Source of the DNA: Ligustrum vulgare
Lineage: Eukaryota > Streptophyta > Magnoliopsida > Lamiales > Oleaceae
NCBI GenBank assembly: GCA_963555705.1
Contig: CAUVWQ010000007.1
Location: forward strand, 310,001 to 374,000
Reading direction: 5' to 3'
DNA length: 64,000 nucleotides
Positions 48,679-60,171 of this stretch are shown here, one piece after another; position 1 is the stretch's first letter; every line of letters starts with the position of its first letter. Both the position numbers and the translations under genes were made by a program. Under the pieces are notes generated by a model, which searched no databases, was not told where the DNA came from, and was given only the letters and a program-made list of their open reading frames with translations.

Positions 48679-50698
48679 GTAAATTAACGTTTGAAAATTG
48701 CTTAAGTGTTCACTTCGTTTAAAATTCACCTCTGCAATTTATATCGAGTGAATTAACGTTTGAAAATTGCTCAAGTGTTCACTTCGTTTAAAATTCACCT
48801 CTGCAATTTATATTGTAGTGAATTAACGTTTGAAAATTGCTTAAGTGTTCACTTCGTTTAAAATTCACCTCTGCAATTTATATTGGAGTAAATTAACGTT
48901 TGAAAATTGCTTAAGTGTTCACTTCGTTTAAAATTCACCTCTACAATTTATATCGAGTGAATTAACGTTTGAAAATTGCTTAAGTGTTCACTTCGTTTAA
49001 AATTCACCTCTGTAATTTATATTGGAATGAATTAACGTTTGAAAATTGCTTAAGTGTTCAGTTCATTTAAAATTCACCTCTGCAATTTATATTGGAGTAA
49101 ATTAACGTTTGAAAATTGCTTAAGTGTTTACTTCGTTTAAAATTCACCTCTGCAATTTATATCGAGTGAATTAACGTTTGAAAATTGTTTAAGTGTTCAC
49201 TTCGTTTAAAATTCACCTCTACAATTTATATCGAGTGAATTAAAGTTTGAAAATTGCTTAAGTGTTCACTTCGTTTAAAATTCACCTCTGTAATTTATAT
49301 TGGAATGAATTAACGTTTGAAAATTGCTTAAGTGTTCACTTCATTTAAAATTCACCTCTGCAATTTATATTGGAGTAAATTAACGTTTGAAAATTGCTTA
49401 AGTGTTCACTTCGTTTAAAATTCACCTCTGCAATTTATATCGAGTGAATTAACGTTTGAAAATTGCTTAAGTGTTCACTTCGTTTAAAATTCACCTCTGC
49501 AATTTATATTGTAGTGAATTAACTTTTGAAAATTGCTTAAGTGTTCACTTCGTTTAAAATTCACCTCTACAATTTATATCGAGTGAATTAACATTTGAAA
49601 ATTGCTTAAGTGTTCACTTCGTTTAAAATTCACCTCTGTAATTTATATTGGAATGAATTAACGTTTGAAAATTGCTTAAGTGTTCACTTCATTTAAAATT
49701 CACCTCTGCAATTTATATTGGAGTAAATTAACGTTTGAAAATTGCTTAAGTGTTCACTTCGTTTAAAATTCACCTCTGCAATTTATATCGAGTGAATTAA
49801 CGTTTGAAAATTGCTTAAGTGTTCACTTCGTTTAAAATTCACCTCTGCAATTTATATTGTAGTGAATTAACGTTTGAAAATTGCTTAAGTGTTCACTTCG
49901 TTTAAAATTCACCTCTACAATTTATATGGAGTGAATTAACGTTTGAAAATTGCTTAAGTGTTCACTTCGTTTAAAATTCACCTCTGTAATTTATATTGGA
50001 ATGAATTAACGTTTGAAAATTGCTTAAGTGTTCACTTCATTTAAAATTCACCTCTGCAATTTATATTGGAGTAAATTAACGTTTGAAAATTGCTTAAGTG
50101 TTCACTTCGTTTAAAATTCACCTCTGCAATTTATATTGGAGTGAATTAACGTTTGAAAATTGCTTAAGTGTTCACTTCGTTTAAAATTCACCTCTGCAAT
50201 TTATATTGTAGTGAATTAACGTTTGAAAATTGCTTAAGTGTTCACTTCGTTTAAAATTCACCTCTACAATTTATATCGAGTGAATTAACGTTTGAAAATT
50301 GCTTAAGTGTTCACTTCGTTTAAAATTCAGCTCTGTAATTTATATTGGAATGAATTAACGTTTGAAAATTGCTTAAGTGTTCACTTCATTTAAAATTCAC
50401 CTCTGCAATTTATATTGGAGTGAATTAAAGTTTGAAAATTGCTTAAGTGTTCACTTCGTTTAAAATTCACCTCTGTAATTTATATTGGAATGAATTAACG
50501 TTTGAAAATTGCTTAAGTGTTCACTTCATTTAAAATTCACCTCTGCAATTTATATTGGAGTAAATTAACGTTTGAAAATTGCTTAAGTGTTCACTTCGTT
50601 TAAAATTCACCTCTGCAATTTATATCGAGTGAATTAACGTTTGAAAATTGCTTAAGTGTTCAGTTCATTTAAAATTCACCTCTGCAATGTATATTGGA
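48679..50698 (+). repeat. Region III HOR, variant form, 29-mer (2020 bp)
   Basis: The first 11 monomers follow the 24-mer (without the one-base insertion). The rest switches to the recurrent block (49514) and its aaagttt tail. The switch is at the B monomer 49444, where the 24-mer has gttaatt and this copy has gtgaatt. Confidence 0.85.
49514..50419 (+). repeat. Recurrent 13-monomer block, copy 7 of 7
   Basis: Same order and 814-bp spacing (cagctctg at 50328), followed by aaagttt at 50420. It is the last copy in the window; no aacttttg monomer was seen after it. Confidence 0.87.
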
Positions 50699-52370
50699 GT
50701 AAATTAACGTTTGAAAATTGCTTAAGTGTTCACTTCGTTTAAAATTCACCTCTGCAATTTATATCGAGTGAATTAACGTTTGAAAATTGCTCAAGTGTTC
50801 ACTTCGTTTAAAATTCACCTCTGCAATTTATATTGTAGTGAATTAACGTTTGAAAATTGCTTAAGTGTTCACTTCGTTTAAAATTCACCTCTGCAATTTA
50901 TATTGGAGTAAATTAACGTTTGAAAATTTGCTTAAGTGTTCACTTCGTTTAAAATTCACCTCTACAATTTATATCGAGTGAATTAACGTTTGAAAATTGC
51001 TTAAGTGTTCACTTCGTTTAAAATTCACCTCTGTAATTTATATTGGAATGAATTAACGTTTGAAAATTGCTTAAGTGTTCAGTTCATTTAAAATTCACCT
51101 CTGCAATTTATATTGGAGTAAATTAACGTTTGAAAATTGCTTAAGTGTTTACTTCGTTTAAAATTCACCTCTGCAATTTATATCGAGTGAATTAACGTTT
51201 GAAAATTGTTTAAGTGTTCACTTCGTTTAAAATTCACCTCTACAATTTATATCGAGTGAATTAAAGTTTGAAAATTGCTTAAGTGTTCACTTCGTTTAAA
51301 ATTCACCTCTGTAATTTATATTGGAATGAATTAACGTTTGAAAATTGCTTAAGTGTTCACTTCATTTAAAATTCACCTCTGCAATTTATATTGGAGTAAA
51401 TTAACGTTTGAAAATTGCTTAAGTGTTCACTTCGTTTAAAATTCACCTCTGCAATTTATATCGAGTTAATTAACGTTTGAAAATTGCTTAAGTGTTCACT
51501 TCGTTTAAAATTCACCTCTGCAATTTATATTGTAGTGAATTAACGTTTGAAAATTGCTTAAGTGTTCACTTCGTTTGAAATTCACCTCTACAATTTATAT
51601 CGAGTGAATTAACGTTTGAAAATTGCTTAAGTGTTCACTTCGTTTAAAATTCACCTCTGTAATTTATATTGGAATGAATTAACGTTTGAAAATTGCTTAA
51701 GTGTTCAGTTCATTTAAAATTCACCTCTGCAATTTATATTGGAGTAAATTAACGTTTGAAAATTGCTTAAGTGTTCACTTCGTTTAAAATTCACCTCTGC
51801 AATTTATATCGAGTAAATTAACGTTTGAAAATTGCTTAAGTGTTCACTTCGTTTAAAATTCACCTCTGCAATTTATATTGGAGTGAATTAACGTTTGAAA
51901 ATTGTTTAAGTGTTCACTTCGTTTAAAATTCACCTCTACAATTTATATCGAGTGAATTAACGTTTGAAAATTGCTTAAGTGTTCACTTCGTTTAAAATTC
52001 AGCTCTGTAATTTATATTGGAATGAATTAACGTTTGAAAATTGCTTAAGTGTTCACTTCATTTAAAATTCACCTCTGCAATTTATATTGGAGTGAATTAA
52101 AGTTTGAAAATTGCTTAAGTGTTCACTTCGTTTAAAATTCACCTCTGTAATTTATATTGGAATGAATTAACGTTTGAAAATTGCTTAAGTGTTCACTTCA
52201 TTTAAAATTCACCTCTGCAATTTATATTGGAGTAAATTAACGTTTGAAAATTGCTTAAGTGTTCACTTCGTTTAAAATTCACCTCTGCAATTTATATCGA
52301 GTGAATTAACGTTTGAAAATTGCTTAAGTGTTCAGTTCATTTAAAATTCACCTCTGCAATGTATATTGGA
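50699..52370 (+). repeat. Region III 24-mer HOR, copy 2 (1672 bp), reference copy
   Basis: Monomer starts: 50699 A, 50768 gctcaag B, 50838 ttgga, 50908 gta with one-base insertion, 50978 D, 51048 cagttc E, 51118 gtttac A, 51187 gtttaag C, 51256 aaagttt D, 51326 E, 51396 A, 51465 gttaatt B, 51535 gtttgaaattc C, 51604 D, 51674 cagttc E, 51744 A, 51813 gtaaatt, 51883 gtttaag C, 51952 cagctctg D, 52022 E, 52092 aaagttt D, 52162 E, 52232 A, 52301 caatgtatat. All 24 are distinguishable by position. Confidence 0.9.
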
Positions 52371-54041
52371 GTAAATTAACGTTTGAAAATTGCTTAAGTG
52401 TTCACTTCGTTTAAAATTCACCTCTGCAATTTATATCGAGTGAATTAACGTTTGAAAATTGCTCAAGTGTTCACTTCGTTTAAAATTCACCTCTGCAATT
52501 TATATTGTAGTGAATTAACGTTTGAAAATTGCTTAAGTGTTCACTTCGTTTAAAATTCACCTCTGCAATTTATATTGGAGTAAATTAACGTTTGAAAATT
52601 GCTTAAGTGTTCACTTCGTTTAAAATTCACCTCTACAATTTATATCGAGTGAATTAACGTTTGAAAATTGCTTAAGTGTTCACTTCGTTTAAAATTCACC
52701 TCTGTAATTTATATTGGAATGAATTAACGTTTGAAAATTGCTTAAGTGTTCAGTTCATTTAAAATTCACCTCTGCAATTTATATTGGAGTAAATTAACGT
52801 TTGAAAATTGCTTAAGTGTTTACTTCGTTTAAAATTCACCTCTGCAATTTATATCGAGTGAATTAACGTTTGAAAATTGTTTAAGTGTTCACTTCGTTTA
52901 AAATTCACCTCTACAATTTATATCGAGTGAATTAAAGTTTGAAAATTGCTTAAGTGTTCACTTCGTTTAAAATTCACCTCTGTAATTTATATTGGAATGA
53001 ATTAACGTTTGAAAATTGCTTAAGTGTTCACTTCATTTAAAATTCACCTCTGCAATTTATATTGGAGTAAATTAACGTTTGAAAATTGCTTAAGTGTTCA
53101 CTTCGTTTAAAATTCACCTCTGCAATTTATATCGAGTTAATTAACGTTTGAAAATTGCTTAAGTGTTCACTTCGTTTAAAATTCACCTCTGCAATTTATA
53201 TTGTAGTGAATTAACGTTTGAAAATTGCTTAAGTGTTCACTTCGTTTGAAATTCACCTCTACAATTTATATCGAGTGAATTAACGTTTGAAAATTGCTTA
53301 AGTGTTCACTTCGTTTAAAATTCACCTCTGTAATTTATATTGGAATGAATTAACGTTTGAAAATTGCTTAAGTGTTCAGTTCATTTAAAATTCACCTCTG
53401 CAATTTATATTGGAGTAAATTAACGTTTGAAAATTGCTTAAGTGTTCACTTCGTTTAAAATTCACCTCTGCAATTTATATCGAGTAAATTAACGTTTGAA
53501 AATTGCTTAAGTGTTCACTTCGTTTAAAATTCACCTCTGCAATTTATATTGGAGTGAATTAACGTTTGAAAATTGTTTAAGTGTTCACTTCGTTTAAAAT
53601 TCACCTCTACAATTTATATCGAGTGAATTAACGTTTGAAAATTGCTTAAGTGTTCACTTCGTTTAAAATTCAGCTCTGTAATTTATATTGGAATGAATTA
53701 ACGTTTGAAAATTGCTTAAGTGTTCACTTCATTTAAAATTCACCTCTGCAATTTATATTGGAGTGAATTAAAGTTTGAAAATTGCTTAAGTGTTCACTTC
53801 GTTTAAAATTCACCTCTGTAATTTATATTGGAATGAATTAACGTTTGAAAATTGCTTAAGTGTTCACTTCATTTAAAATTCACCTCTGCAATTTATATTG
53901 GAGTAAATTAACGTTTGAAAATTGCTTAAGTGTTCACTTCGTTTAAAATTCACCTCTGCAATTTATATCGAGTGAATTAACGTTTGAAAATTGCTTAAGT
54001 GTTCAGTTCATTTAAAATTCACCTCTGCAATGTATATTGGA
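52371..54041 (+). repeat. Region III 24-mer HOR, copy 3 (1671 bp)
   Basis: Identical in order to the copy just upstream, but without the one-base insertion in the fourth monomer; hence it is one base shorter. Copies 2 and 3 form a direct tandem pair. Confidence 0.9.
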
Positions 54042-54806
54042 GTAAATTAACGTTTGAAAATTGCTTAAGTGTTCACTTCGTTTAAAATTCACCTCTGCAA
54101 TTTATATCGAGTGAATTAACGTTTGAAAATTGCTCAAGTGTTCACTTCGTTTAAAATTCACCTCTGCAATTTATATTGTAGTGAATTAACGTTTGAAAAT
54201 TGCTTAAGTGTTCACTTCGTTTAAAATTCACCTCTGCAATTTATATTGGAGTAAATTAACGTTTGAAAATTGCTTAAGTGTTCACTTCGTTTAAAATTCA
54301 CCTCTACAATTTATATCGAGTGAATTAACGTTTGAAAATTGCTTAAGTGTTCACTTCGTTTAAAATTCACCTCTGTAATTTATATTGGAATGAATTAACG
54401 TTTGAAAATTGCTTAAGTGTTCAGTTCATTTAAAATTCACCTCTGCAATTTATATTGGAGTAAATTAACGTTTGAAAATTGCTTAAGTGTTTACTTCGTT
54501 TAAAATTCACCTCTGCAATTTATATCGAGTGAATTAACGTTTGAAAATTGTTTAAGTGTTCACTTCGTTTAAAATTCACCTCTACAATTTATATCGAGTG
54601 AATTAAAGTTTGAAAATTGCTTAAGTGTTCACTTCGTTTAAAATTCACCTCTGTAATTTATATTGGAATGAATTAACGTTTGAAAATTGCTTAAGTGTTC
54701 ACTTCATTTAAAATTCACCTCTGCAATTTATATTGGAGTAAATTAACGTTTGAAAATTGCTTAAGTGTTCACTTCGTTTAAAATTCACCTCTGCAATTTA
54801 TATCGA
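54042..54806 (+). repeat. Region III 24-mer HOR, truncated copy 4 (11 monomers)
   Basis: The first 11 monomers of the 24-mer are present, including gctcaag, cagttcattt, gtttac and aaagttt. At 54807 the gttaatt-ttgta monomer is replaced by gtg-acaat ending atatcga. This is the boundary to region IV. Confidence 0.87.
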
Positions 54807-55015
54807 GTGAATTAACGTTTGAAAATTGCTTAAGTGTTCACTTCGTTTAAAATTCACCTCTACAATTTATATCGAGTGAATTAACGTTTGAAAATTGCTT
54901 AAGTGTTCACTTCGTTTAAAATTCACCTCTGTAATTTATATTGGAATGAATTAAAGTTTGAAAATTGCTTAAGTGTTCACTTCATTTAAAATTCACCTCT
55001 GCAATTTATATTGGA

Positions 55016-55642
55016 GTAAATTAACGTTTGAAAATTGCTTAAGTGTTCACTTCGTTTAAAATTCACCTATGCAATTTATATTGGAGTGAATTAACGTTTG
55101 AAAATTGCTTAAGTGTTCACTTCGTTTAAAATTCACCTCTACAATTTATATCGAGTGAATTAACGTTTGAAAATTGCTTAAGTGTTCACTTCGTTTAAAA
55201 TTCACCTCTGTAATTTATATTGGAATGAATTAAAGTTTGAAAATTGCTTAAGTGTTCACTTCATTTAAAATTCACCTCTGCAATTTATATTGGAGTAAAT
55301 TAACGTTTGAAAATTGCTTAAGTGTTCACTTCGTTTAAAATTCACCTCTGCAATTTATATCGAGTGAATTAACGTTTGAAAATTGCTTAAGTGTTCACTT
55401 CGTTTAAAATTCACCTCTGCAATTTATATTGTAGTGAATTAACGTTTGAAAATTGCTTAAGTGTTCACTTCGTTTAAAATTCACCTCTGCAATTTATATT
55501 GGAGTAAATTAACGTTTGAAAATTGCTTAAGTGTTCACTTCGTTTAAAATTCACCTCTACAATTTATATCGAGTGAATTAACGTTTGAAAATTGCTTAAG
55601 TGTTCACTTCGTTTAAAATTCACCTCTGCAATTTATATTGGA
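55016..55642 (+). repeat. 9-mer tandem duplication, copy 1 (627 bp)
   Basis: Nine monomers begin with a gta monomer carrying cctatg in place of cctctg (55069) and end in a chimeric gtg-gcaat-ttgga monomer (55573-55642). The direct repeat follows at 55643. Confidence 0.87.
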
Positions 55643-56269
55643 GTAAATTAACGTTTGAAAATTGCTTAAGTGTTCACTTCGTTTAAAATTCACCTATGCA
55701 ATTTATATTGGAGTGAATTAACGTTTGAAAATTGCTTAAGTGTTCACTTCGTTTAAAATTCACCTCTACAATTTATATCGAGTGAATTAACGTTTGAAAA
55801 TTGCTTAAGTGTTCACTTCGTTTAAAATTCACCTCTGTAATTTATATTGGAATGAATTAAAGTTTGAAAATTGCTTAAGTGTTCACTTCATTTAAAATTC
55901 ACCTCTGCAATTTATATTGGAGTAAATTAACGTTTGAAAATTGCTTAAGTGTTCACTTCGTTTAAAATTCACCTCTGCAATTTATATCGAGTGAATTAAC
56001 GTTTGAAAATTGCTTAAGTGTTCACTTCGTTTAAAATTCACCTCTGCAATTTATATTGTAGTGAATTAACGTTTGAAAATTGCTTAAGTGTTCACTTCGT
56101 TTAAAATTCACCTCTGCAATTTATATTGGAGTAAATTAACGTTTGAAAATTGCTTAAGTGTTCACTTCGTTTAAAATTCACCTCTACAATTTATATCGAG
56201 TGAATTAACGTTTGAAAATTGCTTAAGTGTTCACTTCGTTTAAAATTCACCTCTGTAATTTATATTGGA
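55643..56269 (+). repeat. 9-mer tandem duplication, copy 2 (627 bp)
   Basis: Carries the same private cctatg at 55696 and the same order, including the aaagttt class E monomer. Its ninth monomer (56200) is a normal class D with gtaat, which supports the ninth monomer of copy 1 being the junction chimera. Confidence 0.87.
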
Positions 56270-56339
56270 ATGAATTAACGTTTGAAAATTGCTTAAGTGT
56301 TCAGTTCATTTAAAATTCACCTCTGCAATTTATATTGGA

Positions 56340-57731
56340 GTAAATTAACGTTTGAAAATTGCTTAAGTGTTCACTTCGTTTAAAATTCACCTCTGCAATT
56401 TATATCGAGTGAATTAACGTTTGAAAATTGCTTAAGTGTTCACTTCGTTTAAAATTCACCTCTGCAATTTATATTGTAGTGAATTAACGTTTGAAAATTG
56501 CTTAAGTGTTCACTTCGTTTAAAATTCACCTCTACAATTTATATCGAGTGAATTAACATTTGAAAATTGCTTAAGTGTTCACTTCGTTTAAAATTCACCT
56601 CTGTAATTTATATTGGAATGAATTAATGTTTGAAAATTGCTTAAGTGTTCACTTCATTTAAAATTCACCTCTGCAATTTATATTGGAGTAAATTAACGTT
56701 TGAAAATTGCTTAAGTGTTCACTTCGTTTAAAATTCACCTCTGCAATTTATATCGAGTGAATTAACGTTTGAAAATTGCTTAAGTGTTCACTTCGTTTAA
56801 AATTCACCTCTGCAATTTATATTGTAGTGAATTAACGTTTGAAAATTGCTTAAGTGTTCACTTCGTTTAAAATTCACCTCTACAATTTATATCGAGTGAA
56901 TTAACATTTGAAAATTGCTTAAGTGTTCACTTCGTTTAAAATTCACCTCTGTAATTTATATTGGAATGAATTAACGTTTGAAAATTGCTTAAGTGTTCAC
57001 TTCATTTAAAATTCACCTCTGCAATTTATATTGGAGTAAATTAACGTTTGAAAATTGCTTAAGTGTTCACTTCGTTTAAAATTCACCTCTGCAATTTATA
57101 TCGAGTGAATTAACGTTTGAAAATTGCTTAAGTGTTCACTTCGTTTAAAATTCACCTCTGCAATTTATATTGTAGTGAATTAACGTTTGAAAATTGCTTA
57201 AGTGTTCACTTCGTTTAAAATTCACCTCTACAATTTATATCGAGTGAATTAACATTTGAAAATTGCTTAAGTGTTCACTTCGTTTAAAATTCACCTCTGT
57301 AATTTATATTGGAATGAATTAACGTTTGAAAATTGCTTAAGTGTTCACTTCATTTAAAATTCACCTCTGCAATTTATATTGGAGTAAATTAACGTTTGAA
57401 AATTGCTTAAGTGTTCACTTCGTTTAAAATTCACCTCTGCAATTTATATCGAGTGAATTAACGTTTGAAAATTGCTTAAGTGTTCACTTCGTTTAAAATT
57501 CACCTCTGCAATTTATATTGTAGTGAATTAACGTTTGAAAATTGCTTAAGTGTTCACTTCGTTTAAAATTCACCTCTACAATTTATATCGAGTGAATTAA
57601 CATTTGAAAATTGCTTAAGTGTTCACTTCGTTTAAAATTCACCTCTGTAATTTATATTGGAATGAATTAACGTTTGAAAATTGCTTAAGTGTTCACTTCA
57701 TTTAAAATTCACCTCTGCAATTTATATTGGA
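56340..57731 (+). repeat. Four tandem perfect pentamers (4 x 348 bp)
   Basis: Pentamers start at 56340, 56688, 57036 and 57384, each in the order A, ttgta B, C, aacattt D, E. This is the simplest HOR state in the window. The only difference noticed between copies is aattaatgtt in the first class E monomer (56618). The tract is either a remnant of the ancestral organisation or a recent re-amplification; the near-identity favours the second. Confidence 0.9.
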
Positions 57732-58915
57732 GTAAATTAACGTTCGAAAATTGCTTAAGTGTTCACTTCGTTTAAAATTCACCTCTGCAATTTATATTGG
57801 AGTAAATTAACGTTTGAAAATTGCTTAAGTGTTCACTTCGTTTAAAATTCACCTCTGCAATTTATATCGGGTGAATTAACGTTTGAAAATTTCTTAAGTG
57901 TTCACTTCGTTTAAAATTCACCTCTGCAATTTATATTGGAGTGAATTAACGTTTGAAAATTGTTTAAGTGTTCACTTCGTTTAAAATTCACCTCTACAAT
58001 TTATATCGAGTGAATTAACATTTGAAAATTGCTTAAGTGTTCACTTCGTTTAAAATTCACCTCTGTAATTTATATTGGAATGAATTAACGTTTGAAAATT
58101 GCTTAAGTGTTCACTTCATTTAAAATTCACCTCTGCAATTTATATTGGAGTAAATTAACGTTTGAAAATTGCTTAAGTGTTCACTTCGTTTAAAATTCAC
58201 CTCTGCAATTTATATCGAGTGAATTAACGTTTGAAAATTGCTTAAGTGTTCACTTCGTTTAAAATTCACCTCTGCAATTTATATTGTAGTGAATTAACGT
58301 TTGAAAATTGCTTAAGTGTTCACTTCGTTTAAAATTCACCTCTACAATTTATATCGAGTGAATTAACATTTGAAAATTGCTTAAGTGTTCACTTCGTTTA
58401 AAATTCACCTCTGTAATTTATATTGGAATGAATTAACGTTTGAAAATTGCTTAAGTGTTCACTTCATTTAAAATTCACCTCTGCAATTTATATTGGAGTA
58501 AATTAACGTTTGAAAATTGCTTAAGTGTTCACTTCGTTTAAAATTCACCTCTGCAATTTATATTGGAGTAAATTAACGTTTGAAAATTGCTTAAGTGTTC
58601 ACTTCGTTTAAAATTCACCTCTGCAATTTATATCGAGTGAATTAACGTTTGAAAATTTCTTAAGTGTTCACTTCGTTTAAAATTCACCTCTGCAATTTAT
58701 ATTGGAGTGAATTAACGTTTGAAAATTGTTTAAGTGTTCACTTCGTTTAAAATTCACCTCTACAATTTATATCGAGTGAATTAACATTTGAAAATTGCTT
58801 AAGTGTTCACTTCGTTTAAAATTCACCTCTGTAATTTATATTGGAATGAATTAACGTTTGAAAATTGCTTAAGTGTTCACTTCATTTAAAATTCACCTCT
58901 GCAATTTATATTGGA
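57175..58915 (+). repeat. 25-mer block, copy 1 (copies 2997 bp apart)
   Basis: Matches 60172-61912 by gta 57384/60381, the monomer following tatcggg (57871/60868) with aaaatttctt, and a second aaaatttctt monomer at 58637/61634. The gta monomer at 57732 has gttcgaaaa, absent from the second copy (60729) but present at 63236. Confidence 0.84.
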
Positions 58916-59334
58916 GTAAATTAACGTTTGAAAATTGCTTAAGTGTTCACTTCGTTTAAAATTCACCTCTGCAATTTATATTGTAGTGAATTAACGTTTG
59001 AAAATTGCTTAAGTGTTCACTTCGTTTAAAATTCACCTCTACAATTTATATCGAGTGAATTAACGTTTGAAAATTGCTTAAGTGTTCACTTCGTTTAAAA
59101 TTCACCTCTGTAATTTATATTGGAATGAATTAAAGTTTGAAAATTGCTTAAGTGTTCACTTCATTTAAAATTCACCTCTGTAATTTATACTGGAATGAAT
59201 TAACGTTTGAAAATTGCTTAAGTGTTCACTTCATTTAAAATTCACCTCTGCAATTTATATTGGAGTAAATTAACGTTTGAAAATTGCTTAAGTGTTCACT
59301 TCATTTAAAATTCACCTCTGCAATTTATATTGGA
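58498..59334 (+). repeat. 12-mer tandem duplication, copy 1 (837 bp)
   Basis: Twelve monomers contain aaaatttctt (58637), a chimeric gta monomer ending ttgta (58916-58985) and a private tttatactgg (59190). The last monomer (59265-59334) is gta with TTCA, a chimera of E and A features. Confidence 0.86.
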
Positions 59335-60171
59335 GTAAATTAACGTTTGAAAATTGCTTAAGTGTTCACTTCGTTTAAAATTCACCTCTGCAATTTATAT
59401 TGGAGTAAATTAACGTTTGAAAATTGCTTAAGTGTTCACTTCGTTTAAAATTCACCTCTGCAATTTATATCGAGTGAATTAACGTTTGAAAATTTCTTAA
59501 GTGTTCACTTCGTTTAAAATTCACCTCTGCAATTTATATTGGAGTGAATTAACGTTTGAAAATTGTTTAAGTGTTCACTTCGTTTAAAATTCACCTCTAC
59601 AATTTATATCGAGTGAATTAACATTTGAAAATTGCTTAAGTGTTCACTTCGTTTAAAATTCACCTCTGTAATTTATATTGGAATGAATTAACGTTTGAAA
59701 ATTGCTTAAGTGTTCACTTCATTTAAAATTCACCTCTGCAATTTATATTGGAGTAAATTAACGTTTGAAAATTGCTTAAGTGTTCACTTCGTTTAAAATT
59801 CACCTCTGCAATTTATATTGTAGTGAATTAACGTTTGAAAATTGCTTAAGTGTTCACTTCGTTTAAAATTCACCTCTACAATTTATATCGAGTGAATTAA
59901 CGTTTGAAAATTGCTTAAGTGTTCACTTCGTTTAAAATTCACCTCTGTAATTTATATTGGAATGAATTAAAGTTTGAAAATTGCTTAAGTGTTCACTTCA
60001 TTTAAAATTCACCTCTGTAATTTATACTGGAATGAATTAACGTTTGAAAATTGCTTAAGTGTTCACTTCATTTAAAATTCACCTCTGCAATTTATATTGG
60101 AGTAAATTAACGTTTGAAAATTGCTTAAGTGTTCACTTCGTTTAAAATTCACCTCTGCAATTTATATTGGA
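59335..60171 (+). repeat. 12-mer tandem duplication, copy 2 (837 bp)
   Basis: Repeats 58498-59334, including the private tttatactgg (60027). Its last monomer (60102-60171) is gta with the ordinary TTCG. Confidence 0.86.

Larger units (their letters stand above)
45822..49513 (+). repeat. 53-mer compound unit, copy 1 (3692 bp)
   Basis: This unit joins the recurrent block, a 24-mer HOR and the start of the next HOR. It matches 49514-53135 by aacttttg (45822/49514), cagctctg (46636/50328), the caatgtatat boundary (47007/50699) and a one-base insertion aaaatttgc (about 47234/50926). Confidence 0.85.
49514..53135 (+). repeat. 53-mer compound unit, copy 2 (truncated match)
   Basis: Repeats 45822-49443. 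At 53136 copy 2 continues into the gttaatt form of the 24-mer, whereas copy 1 has gtgaatt and enters the next recurrent block. Confidence 0.84.
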
